Part shown: positions 23,116-29,276 of the stretch, piece after piece
Numbering within the stretch: the stretch's first letter is position 1
Layout of the letters: the number at the start of each line of letters is the position of its first letter
Origin: an uncultured Duganella sp.
GTDB taxonomy: Bacteria > Pseudomonadota > Gammaproteobacteria > Burkholderiales > Burkholderiaceae
DNA length: 29,276 nucleotides
NCBI GenBank assembly: GCA_946482335.1
Contig: CAMLRG010000057.1
Coordinates: 1-29,276, forward strand
Direction: 5' to 3'
Program-made: the position numbers and the translations under genes
Notes under the pieces: model-generated
What the model saw: the letters and a program-made list of their open reading frames with translations, nothing else
Database searches by the model: none
Told to the model about the DNA's origin: nothing

Positions 23116-24504
23116 TTAATGATGGTCGTGCCCCTTCTTCTCGCGGGTCACTTCCAGCGGCTTGACGCCGGCCGGCGCCGGTTTGCCGGGTGCCGTGACG
23201 GGCGGCGGCAGGTCGCCGGTCCATTCATAAGCTGTGGTGCCTTTCGGCGCCTGGTACCAGCCCGGATCGGTGTAGTCGCCGCGCTTCTGGCCGGGTCGCA
23301 CCTTCATCACCGTGAACATGCCGCCCATCTCGAGGTCGCCGTACGGGCCGGTACCGGTCATCATCGGCAGCGTATTTTCGGGGATTTCCATCTCCATGCC
23401 GCCCATCGAGCCGCCCTTGTCGCCCATCACCATATAGCCCGGCACCAGCTTGCTGATTTTCTCCGCCACGCCGCCATGGTCGACGCCGATCAGGGTCGGC
23501 ACGTCGTGGCCCATGGCATTCATGGTGTGGTGCGACTTGTGGCAGTGGAAGGCCCAGTCGCCGGGATTGTCGGCAATGAACTCGATGGCGCGCATCTGGC
23601 CAACGGCGACGTCGGTCGTCACCTCCGGCCAGCGTGCGGACGGCGGCACCCAGCCGCCATCGGTGCCGGTCACTTCGAACTTGTGGCCGTGGATGTGCAG
23701 CGGATGGTTGGTCATGGTCAGGTTGCCGGCGCGGATGCGCACGCGGTCGCCCTGGCGAACGATCAGCGGGTCGATGCCCGGGAAGGCACGGCTGTTGAAC
23801 GTCCAGATATTAAAGTCCGTCATCGTATTGACCTTGGGGACCATGCTGCCCGGTTCGATATCGTAAGCGCTGAGCAGGAACACGAAGTCGCGGTCCACCG
23901 CATGCTGGCGCGGGTCTTTCGGGTGCGTCACCCAGAAGCCCATCATGCCCATCGCCATCTGCGTCATTTCGTCAGCATGGGGATGGTACATGAAAGTGCC
24001 GGCATGTTTGGCCACAAATTCATAGACGAAGGTCTTGCCCGGCTGGATTGCCGGCTGGCTCAGGCCCGACACGCCATCCATGCCGCTGGGCAGGATCTGG
24101 CCGTGCCAGTGCACGCTGGTGTGTTCCGGCAGCTTGTTGGTGACGAAGATGCGCACGCGGTCGCCCTCCACCACCTCGATGGTCGGGCCGGGGCTCTGGC
24201 CGTTGTAGCCCCACATCTTGGCGAACATGCCCGGCGCGATTTCGCGCAGCACCGGCTCGGCGACCAGATGGAATTCCTTCACGCCATCCTTCATGCGCCA
24301 TGGCAGGCTCCAGCCGTTCAGGGTCACCACCGGGTTGTAGGGACGGCCGTTGGGCGGCAGCAGCGGCGGCGCGGTGGCGGCACTTGGCTGTACGGGGGCT
24401 TCCGGCAGGCCGGCGGCGCCGGCACGGCTGACCAGGCCGGCACCGATCAGTGCGGCGGCGCCATTGGCGAGGAAAGAGCGGCGCTTGTTGACGGGATCAT
24501 TCAT
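23116..24504 (-). CDS. Multicopper oxidase, Tat-exported
   Basis: 462-residue periplasmic copper oxidase that probably oxidises Cu(I) and protects against copper. The N-terminus is a twin-arginine signal (NKRRSFLANGAAALIGAG, RR at 8-9). Copper ligands are all present: HWH (132-134), HPH (174-176), HPLHIHGH (267-274) and HCHKSHHTMNAM (320-331, axial Met M331). A Met-rich stretch follows (MGDKGGSMGGMEMEIPEN, then LPMMTG), and the C-terminus ends GHDHH, both likely copper-binding. Start ATG 24504 overlaps the TGA of the TolC-like gene (ATGA), showing translational coupling. Confidence 0.93.
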   Translation of the reverse strand: MNDPVNKRRSFLANGAAALIGAGLVSRAGAAGLPEAPVQPSAATAPPLLPPNGRPYNPVVTLNGWSLPWRMKDGVKEFHLVAEPVLREIAPGMFAKMWGYNGQSPGPTIEVVEGDRVRIFVTNKLPEHTSVHWHGQILPSGMDGVSGLSQPAIQPGKTFVYEFVAKHAGTFMYHPHADEMTQMAMGMMGFWVTHPKDPRQHAVDRDFVFLLSAYDIEPGSMVPKVNTMTDFNIWTFNSRAFPGIDPLIVRQGDRVRIRAGNLTMTNHPLHIHGHKFEVTGTDGGWVPPSARWPEVTTDVAVGQMRAIEFIADNPGDWAFHCHKSHHTMNAMGHDVPTLIGVDHGGVAEKISKLVPGYMVMGDKGGSMGGMEMEIPENTLPMMTGTGPYGDLEMGGMFTVMKVRPGQKRGDYTDPGWYQAPKGTTAYEWTGDLPPPVTAPGKPAPAGVKPLEVTREKKGHDHH

Positions 24505-25856
24505 TGCTGTACTCCTTTACCGCCAATCGCGGCGTCCAGATTGGCGTCCGCGATCCAGAATTCCTTGAGCGCGGTGATGTAATTGTTGACGGCGGCGGTC
24601 TGTTCGCGGGCATCGGCCAAGAGTTCGAACACCGAGAGCAGCATGCCGTTATAGCGCAGCAGCGTCTCTTCCGAGATCTTCTGGCGCAGCGGGATCACCA
24701 CGTCGCGGTAGTGCCCGGCCAGCTGGTAGGAGGCCTGGTAGTCCGCATAGCTTTCACGCGCTTCGCTGCGGGCGTTGACGGCGGCGGCGGCCAGCAGGTT
24801 GACCGATTGCATATAGGTCGCCTCGGCATGCGCCACGCGCGCGCCGCCCCAGTCGAACAGGGGCACTTCCAGCGAGACCTCATAGCCGCGCGAACGGTGT
24901 TCGCCTTCCCGTTCGCGGATGCCGCTCAGCTCCAGCACGTTGATGAAGCGTGTGGTCCGGGTCAGGCCCAGTGAGTCGGCGGTGTGCTGCGACGACAGGC
25001 GGGCCGCCTGCACGTCGAGGCGGTCGCGCATGGCGGCCGCTTCGGCATCTTCCACCTTGCGCGGGCTCGCCGGCAGTTCAGGCAGGCGCGCCGGCAAGCG
25101 GTAGGACAGCGCCTCGGCGCCGGACAGGCCGAGGATGCGGGTCAGCTTTTCACGGCTGGCGGTGGCTTCCTTGCGGGCGCGCGCCACGTCGGCCATGGCA
25201 TCGGCGTGGAATGCCTGCTCGCGCGCGGCGTCGAACTTGCTCCAGTTGCCGGCCGCCTGCATGCGCTTGGCCAGTTCGCCGCTGGCTTCGGCCGCATCGC
25301 TGATCTGCTGGGCGTACTCCACGCCCTGCTGCGCCGCCACGGCTTCGATCCAGGCCAGGCGCGCCTGGTGCGCCATGCCGACCGCCTCGCCGGCCAGTTC
25401 CAGCTTGACCTGCTCGAAGCGCCTGGACTCGATGCGGTTGGCCAGTGGCAGCGTGAGCAGCTGGATGAAATTCATGCTGAGGGTACGCTCGATGGCGACT
25501 TCGCCGCCGCCGTGCGTGCGCTTGAAGCTGAAGCCGGGATTGGCCAGGCGGCCAGCCTGTACCAGCTCCGCTTCCGCAATGCCGAGGTCCCAGTAGCGCG
25601 CCTGCAAGGTGCGGTTGTTCAGCAAGGCGATCTGGACTGCATGGTCCGCGCCCAGGGGCTCGGCCAGCAGTTTCTTCAACTGCTCGTCCAGCGCGCGCCG
25701 GTCGTCATCGTTGCGCAGCATGCGCGTTTCGGCGCCGCTGCGGGTCTTGGTGGCCTGCGCCACCGCGCCGAAGCCGCCATCGTTCGAGAACGTGGCGCAT
25801 CCGGACAGCAGCGCAGCCGCGGCGGCCATGGCCGCCAGCTTGAATGTCTGGTTCAT
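24501..25856 (-). CDS. TolC-family outer-membrane efflux lipoprotein
   Basis: 451-residue TolC/OprM-type outer-membrane channel. The N-terminus is a lipoprotein signal with lipobox LLSGC (C20), followed by long amphipathic helices and the two-repeat OMF pattern (AVQIALLNNRTLQARYWDLGIAEAEL near 75; RLDVQAARLSSQHTADSLGL near 275). SLEVPLFDWGGARVAHAEA is the conserved barrel/helix turn. It lies between a Cys-rich secreted protein and a multicopper oxidase, a common copper-tolerance layout. No RND pump or membrane-fusion protein gene is nearby, so any partner is encoded elsewhere. Start ATG 25856 follows TTGGAAAAACATT. Confidence 0.9.
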   Translation of the reverse strand: MNQTFKLAAMAAAAALLSGCATFSNDGGFGAVAQATKTRSGAETRMLRNDDDRRALDEQLKKLLAEPLGADHAVQIALLNNRTLQARYWDLGIAEAELVQAGRLANPGFSFKRTHGGGEVAIERTLSMNFIQLLTLPLANRIESRRFEQVKLELAGEAVGMAHQARLAWIEAVAAQQGVEYAQQISDAAEASGELAKRMQAAGNWSKFDAAREQAFHADAMADVARARKEATASREKLTRILGLSGAEALSYRLPARLPELPASPRKVEDAEAAAMRDRLDVQAARLSSQHTADSLGLTRTTRFINVLELSGIREREGEHRSRGYEVSLEVPLFDWGGARVAHAEATYMQSVNLLAAAAVNARSEARESYADYQASYQLAGHYRDVVIPLRQKISEETLLRYNGMLLSVFELLADAREQTAAVNNYITALKEFWIADANLDAAIGGKGVQQ

Positions 25857-25927
25857 AATGTTTTTCCAATGCGTGGTCGACCCGCGCGGGGACGCGGGAT
25901 GGCGCCAGCCGCCACGGCTGGCATGGA

Positions 25928-26299
25928 TCAGGCAAGGATGGCCCGGGGCGGGCGCTTGGGAAGGGCCAGGTCGACCGGTGCGGGCGGCGCCGGTTCGGGA
26001 GGGTGCAGGCGCTCGGCGCGCCGGTGCAGTGCCGCAGGCTGCGGCAAGGCGTGGGCCAGGCCCGCGGCAACGCAGCAATCGCCCTTCATTTCGCCGTGCG
26101 GATTGGCGCTGCAATGCTCCGCATCGCCGCCGGCGGCCTGGACGGCCTGCAGCGCCTCGTGATCCGCCTGCACCGCCGGTGCGCCGGCGCCGCACTGCAG
26201 CATGCTGGCCGAAGCAATGCCCTGGAACGGCAAAGCCACCAGCATCAGCCAAAGCGCAAGAAGACGGATCAAGGATTTCATGATCAGCGATATTACCAT
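25928..26299 (-). CDS. Small Cys/His-containing secreted protein of the copper operon
   Basis: 117-123 residue protein and first gene of the copper-type operon. The N-terminal hydrophobic segment (RLLALWLMLVALPFQGIASA) is a signal peptide. The mature part has one early Cys, then CSANPHGEMKGDCC with several His and Met that could bind copper, and ends in KRPPRA, which I recall as typical of small proteins heading such operons. Two starts are possible, ATG 26299 and ATG 26281; neither has a strong ribosome site, and the shorter gives the cleaner signal peptide. A 71-bp gap follows before the TolC-like gene. Function is unproven. Confidence 0.72.
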   Translation of the reverse strand: MVISLIMKSLIRLLALWLMLVALPFQGIASASMLQCGAGAPAVQADHEALQAVQAAGGDAEHCSANPHGEMKGDCCVAAGLAHALPQPAALHRRAERLHPPEPAPPAPVDLALPKRPPRAILA

Positions 26300-26317
26300 G
26301 GCAAGCGCATACCTGGC

Positions 26318-28252
26318 TTAGAAGCGGCTTATGACCCTGACATAGGCTCCCCGCCCCAGCGCCAGCCTGTTGGTGGTGGTTGCGGCGCCGAATTCCTCAT
26401 GTTCGCGGTCGAGCGCATTGCTGGCCCCGACGGCCAGCTCCAGCCCGGGCTTCAGCTGCCAATTGAGGTTGACATCGAGCGCCGTATAGCCTGCCACCGT
26501 CGTGTAACGCAGCGCGCCGACATAGCGCAAGGTCACGTCCAGGTCGCGGCCTTCCCCCAAAGTCAGCGAAGAGCGCAGCCTGGCGACGCGGCGCGGATCG
26601 ATGTTTTCCCGTACCGAGCGATTATTCACGTCGTTCTCACCGGGCTTGAGGTTGAATTCCTCATGTATCAGGGTCAGTCCGGCACTCAGGCGCCAAGCCT
26701 GCGTCGCCTGGAAATTGCCCCAGGCTTCCACGCCGCGCGTTTCGCCCATCATGCCGTTGCCGATCTCGAACAGCAGCGGGCGCACCTCCTTGATGGTGCG
26801 CAGGCGGTCGTACAGCGCCCGGTACGCCGTCACCGAATAGCTGGCGCGGTTGCCGAACTGCTGGCGCAACCCAAGCTCGAGCACGCGGGCCGTCTCGGAC
26901 TGGAAGTCCGGGCCGCCGGCCAGCGTACCGCGCGGCCCGGCATCGATGTAGATCTCGCGGTCGACGCGCGACGGCGCGCGCACGGTGCGCGAGAGCGACG
27001 TCCACCAGGATGTCGACGGCGTGGCCTTCCATGCCAGGCGCAGGTTGGGCAGCAGTTCCGTGCCGGTGTAGATATTGTGTTCGATCCGCAGCCCGGCCGT
27101 CAGGCTGAAGCGCTCGCCGAGCGCAATGGTGTCCTGACCGAACAGGTTGGTCCAGCGCATGGAGGCGCGTTCGGGCCGGAATCCGGTGCCGCTGACGTTG
27201 GTGACGCGGTCGCGCGCATAGCGGTAGCCCGCCCCGACCGACAAGGTATGGCGTCCCATGGGCGCGAGGTGATAGAGCGCCTGCAGGTCGACAATGTCAA
27301 GCGTTTCCATGAACATGCCGGTGTGGTCACGGTCTGTGCGGTCGTAATAGGCCGCCACCGCAAAGTTGGCGCCCCCTTGCAGCTGGCGGTTCCAGCGCAC
27401 CGTCAGGTTGCCGCCGCGCAGGGCGGCGTTGCGCGGCAATGGGACGGCCGTGGTCGGCAACTGCCCCTTGCCGGTGCGGTACACATCGCCCTGCACCGTA
27501 GCCGAGTCGCTGCCGCGCAGCCAATCGGCGCGGAAACCGGCCTGCGCCGTGTGCCACGCATCGCCCAAGGCCGTACCCACCAAGGTCGCGCCGTGCGGCA
27601 TCGCGTAATCCATGCCGTAGACCCGCCAGGCACCGTCATCCATCGCGGCGCCGTAGCGGAAGGTGCCGCCCGACTGGTCCTGGCCCCAACGCACATCGGC
27701 CAAGCCGCCCAGCGTCGATGCCGCCGGTTTGGTGATCACATTGATCACCCCATTGACCGCATTGGTGCCCCATAAGGTGCCGCCGGGCCCGCTGACCACC
27801 TCGATGCGCTCGATGCTTTCCATGGGCAGTTGCTGCACGTCCCAAAAGACCCCGGAAAACAGCGGCGTATAGACGGAACGCCCATCGATCATGACCAGCT
27901 GCTTGTTGGCGCTGTTGCCGGCGAAGCCGCGCGCGGTGATGGTGTAGTTGCCGGCCGGTGTCGCCGCCACATGGAGGTTGGGCGCCAGGCGCAAGGCTTC
28001 GGGCAAGCTGCGCGCGCCGCTGCGGCGGATATCGTCGGCGGAGATCACGAAGACCGAAGCCGGCGCGTCGCCGAGCCGCTCTTCGCGTTTCGAGACCGAT
28101 ACCACACGCACGTCGCTCAATTCTTCCAGCGACAGGTTGGCGAAATTTTCCGGCGACGCCGCTTCCGCGACCGCTGCCCTGGCAGCCGTGATGCCGCTGC
28201 CGGCGCAGCCCACGACCAGACCCCACATCAGTGAAACGCCTGCTTTGCGCAT
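26318..28252 (-). CDS. TonB-dependent outer-membrane receptor
   Basis: 644-residue receptor, complete. A signal peptide covers about residues 1-27. The plug domain begins LSLEELSDVRVVSVSKREERLGD and contains VFVISADDIRRSGARSLPEALRLAPNL, ARGFAGNSANKQLVMIDGRSVYTPLFSGVFWD and IERIEVVSGPGGTLWGTNAVNGVINVITK. The barrel ends in aromatic VRVISRF. The start is ATG 28252 with GGGAGAGG upstream. It lies immediately downstream of, and on the same strand as, nothing but its own promoter region, and its stop is 18 bp from the upstream end of the copper-type operon, which reads the same way. Read-through from receptor into copper genes is possible. Ligand unknown; copper chelates are a speculation from position only. 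Confidence 0.93.
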   Translation of the reverse strand: MRKAGVSLMWGLVVGCAGSGITAARAAVAEAASPENFANLSLEELSDVRVVSVSKREERLGDAPASVFVISADDIRRSGARSLPEALRLAPNLHVAATPAGNYTITARGFAGNSANKQLVMIDGRSVYTPLFSGVFWDVQQLPMESIERIEVVSGPGGTLWGTNAVNGVINVITKPAASTLGGLADVRWGQDQSGGTFRYGAAMDDGAWRVYGMDYAMPHGATLVGTALGDAWHTAQAGFRADWLRGSDSATVQGDVYRTGKGQLPTTAVPLPRNAALRGGNLTVRWNRQLQGGANFAVAAYYDRTDRDHTGMFMETLDIVDLQALYHLAPMGRHTLSVGAGYRYARDRVTNVSGTGFRPERASMRWTNLFGQDTIALGERFSLTAGLRIEHNIYTGTELLPNLRLAWKATPSTSWWTSLSRTVRAPSRVDREIYIDAGPRGTLAGGPDFQSETARVLELGLRQQFGNRASYSVTAYRALYDRLRTIKEVRPLLFEIGNGMMGETRGVEAWGNFQATQAWRLSAGLTLIHEEFNLKPGENDVNNRSVRENIDPRRVARLRSSLTLGEGRDLDVTLRYVGALRYTTVAGYTALDVNLNWQLKPGLELAVGASNALDREHEEFGAATTTNRLALGRGAYVRVISRF

Positions 28253-28339
28253 GGCTGCCTCTCCCAGGAAGCACTGTGAGGAAATCTTATCATGGCGCCA
28301 CAATTGCACGCCACACTCATCGCTTGCAACGTAAAATGC

Positions 28340-28359
28340 ATATGGCTCGCCCGCCATAT
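28340..28359. promoter_or_regulatory. Inverted repeat ATATGGC-N6-GCCATAT over the -35 region
   Basis: A perfect 7-bp inverted repeat with a 6-base spacer lies 11 bases upstream of a consensus TATAAT and covers the place where the -35 hexamer should be. It fits an operator or activator site controlling the persulfide-dioxygenase-like gene, or the divergent TonB receptor. Confidence 0.55.
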
Positions 28360-28369
28360 CAGGATTCTT

Positions 28370-28401
28370 TATAATGGTAGGGCTTGAATCATCCTACCAT
28401 T
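28370..28401 (+). promoter_or_regulatory. -10 box TATAAT overlapped by inverted repeat AATGGTAGG-N11-CCTACCATT
   Basis: TATAAT (28370-28375) is a perfect -10 without a recognisable -35. A perfect 9-bp inverted repeat (28373-28381 with 28393-28401) starts inside it and spans the expected transcription start near 28382, ending 5 bases before ATG 28407. The geometry is that of a repressor operator. It also makes the upstream ATG 28374 unlikely as a start, since it would lie upstream of the mRNA 5' end. Confidence 0.6.
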
Positions 28402-28406
28402 TTGAA

Positions 28407-29264
28407 ATGAAGCCTGAGATCCAGGGTTTTTTTGACCCCAATACTTCCACCGTCAGCTATGTGGTTTATGAAGCGGACGGCAGCGATTGCGCCATCATCG
28501 ACTCGGTGCTCGATTACGATCCCAAATCCGGGCGCACTTCGACTGGCTCGGCCGACAAGATCATCGCCTTCGTGCGCGCGCACCGGCTGAACGCCAGCTG
28601 GCTGCTCGAAACCCACGCCCACGCCGACCACCTGTCGGCCGCGCCTTACCTGCAGGAGAAGCTGGGCGGCCGCATTGGCATCGGGGCCGCGATCTGCAAG
28701 GTGCAGCACGCGTTCTCGGCGATCTTCAACCGCAAGGATGAAAAGGAAGATGGCTCCCAGTTCGGCCACCTGTTCCAGGCCGACGAAAGCTTCATGATCG
28801 GACGGCTCGAGGCGCGCGCCCTGCACGTGCCGGGCCACACCCCGGCCGACATGGCCTACCAGGTCGGCGATGCGGTGTTCGTGGGCGACACCATGTTCAT
28901 GCCCGATGTGGGCAGCGCCCGCTGTGATTTCCCCGGCGGCTGCGCCAGCGATTTGTACCGCTCGGTGCGCCGGCTGCTGTCGCTGCCGGCCGAAACGCGC
29001 CTGTTCATGTGCCACGACTACCCGCCCACCGGCCGCGAGCCGCGCTGGGAAGTGACGGTGGCCGAGCAACGCGCCGCCAACATCCACATCCGCGACTGCG
29101 TGAGCGAAGAAGAGTTCGTTGCCATGCGCACCAAGCGTGACGCCACGCTGCAGATGCCGGTGCTGATCCTGCCCGCGATCCAGGTCAACCTCAGCGCCGG
29201 CCACCTGCCGGCAGCCGAGGACAACGGCATCCGCTACCTCAAGATCCCACTCAACGCTCTCTGA
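28407..29264 (+). CDS. Metallo-beta-lactamase-fold hydrolase, persulfide dioxygenase (ETHE1/Blh)-like
   Basis: 285-residue MBL-fold enzyme. Homologues oxidise glutathione persulfide to sulfite in sulfide detoxification, using a mononuclear iron. The metal motif is THAHADH (69-75), with H144 in HVPGHTPADMAY and D161 in VFVGDTMF; H70, H144 and D161 match the iron ligands. GSARCDFPGG, FMCHDYPP and the closing region VNLSAGHLP are typical of the ETHE1/Blh branch rather than glyoxalase II. ATG 28407 is preferred to ATG 28374 because a TATAAT at 28370-28375 puts the mRNA start between them; no clear Shine-Dalgarno is present. In other bacteria such genes are repressed by ArsR-type BigR/SqrR. No such regulator is in the window. 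Confidence 0.88.
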   Translation: MKPEIQGFFDPNTSTVSYVVYEADGSDCAIIDSVLDYDPKSGRTSTGSADKIIAFVRAHRLNASWLLETHAHADHLSAAPYLQEKLGGRIGIGAAICKVQHAFSAIFNRKDEKEDGSQFGHLFQADESFMIGRLEARALHVPGHTPADMAYQVGDAVFVGDTMFMPDVGSARCDFPGGCASDLYRSVRRLLSLPAETRLFMCHDYPPTGREPRWEVTVAEQRAANIHIRDCVSEEEFVAMRTKRDATLQMPVLILPAIQVNLSAGHLPAAEDNGIRYLKIPLNAL

Positions 29265-29276
29265 CTTGAAAGTCGG

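Noticed and set aside
23100..23130. Fluoride riboswitch ahead of the ClC gene
   Set aside because: Only 4 bp separate the ClC start from the oxidase stop, and the bases upstream code for the oxidase C-terminus. No riboswitch-like structure fits there.
26003..27775. Open frame of about 590 codons on the plus strand
   Set aside because: Antisense to the TonB receptor and Cys-rich gene; composition is that of a shadow frame.

Overview
The window is GC-rich, tightly packed bacterial DNA. It most resembles a betaproteobacterium of the Oxalobacteraceae (Massilia/Duganella type). The grounds are a PEP-CTERM protein, two TonB-dependent receptors, a three-gene R. rubrum-type transhydrogenase, a copper-oxidase/TolC cassette, and long shadow frames typical of high-GC coding DNA. 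The genus is inference. I see no rRNA, tRNA, CRISPR array, insertion sequence or phage module. The longest stretch without a gene is 188 bp (10659-10846).

Layout. (1) 1-3074, minus strand: the 5' part of a TonB-dependent receptor gene, with an AraC-type regulator gene upstream. (2) 3186-4136, plus strand: a small lipoprotein and a coiled-coil membrane protein, both of unknown function. (3) 4137-9614, minus strand: a six-gene operon encoding an Asp/Glu-racemase-family protein, a three-subunit HcnABC/opine-oxidase-type flavo-dehydrogenase, a four-carbon sugar-acid kinase (OtnK-like) and a class II aldolase-type decarboxylase (OtnC-like). Its last four genes are joined by ATGA stop/start overlaps. 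A divergent LysR gene (9726-10658) is the obvious candidate regulator. (4) 10847-20129, plus strand: a type II haloacid-dehalogenase-like hydrolase, an IlvD/Edd sugar-acid dehydratase, a GhrA-type 2-oxoacid reductase, PntAA-PntAB-PntB, a PuuB/DadA-like FAD oxidoreductase and a class III aminotransferase. (5) 20234-21900, plus strand: a PEP-CTERM protein and a DUF72 protein. (6) 21897-26299, minus strand: a copper-type operon of Cys-rich secreted protein, TolC-like lipoprotein and Tat-exported multicopper oxidase, ending in a ClC antiporter with fluoride-type features. (7) 26318-28252, minus strand: a second TonB-dependent receptor. It is divergent from an ETHE1/Blh-like persulfide dioxygenase (28407-29264) whose promoter carries two perfect inverted repeats.

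The most interesting unit is the six-gene operon at 4137-9614. In the known threonate/erythronate routes OtnK and OtnC act after an NAD-dependent dehydrogenase (LtnD/DenD) and the isomerase OtnI. Here neither is present. A racemase and an amino-acid-type heteromeric flavo-dehydrogenase stand in their place. This suggests, as inference, a route from a C4 hydroxy-amino acid or opine-like compound to a tetronate-type keto acid and on to dihydroxyacetone phosphate. The adjoining plus-strand cluster also joins amine/amino-acid oxidation and transamination with sugar-acid chemistry and brings its own NADPH-generating transhydrogenase. No transporter gene for either pathway is visible.
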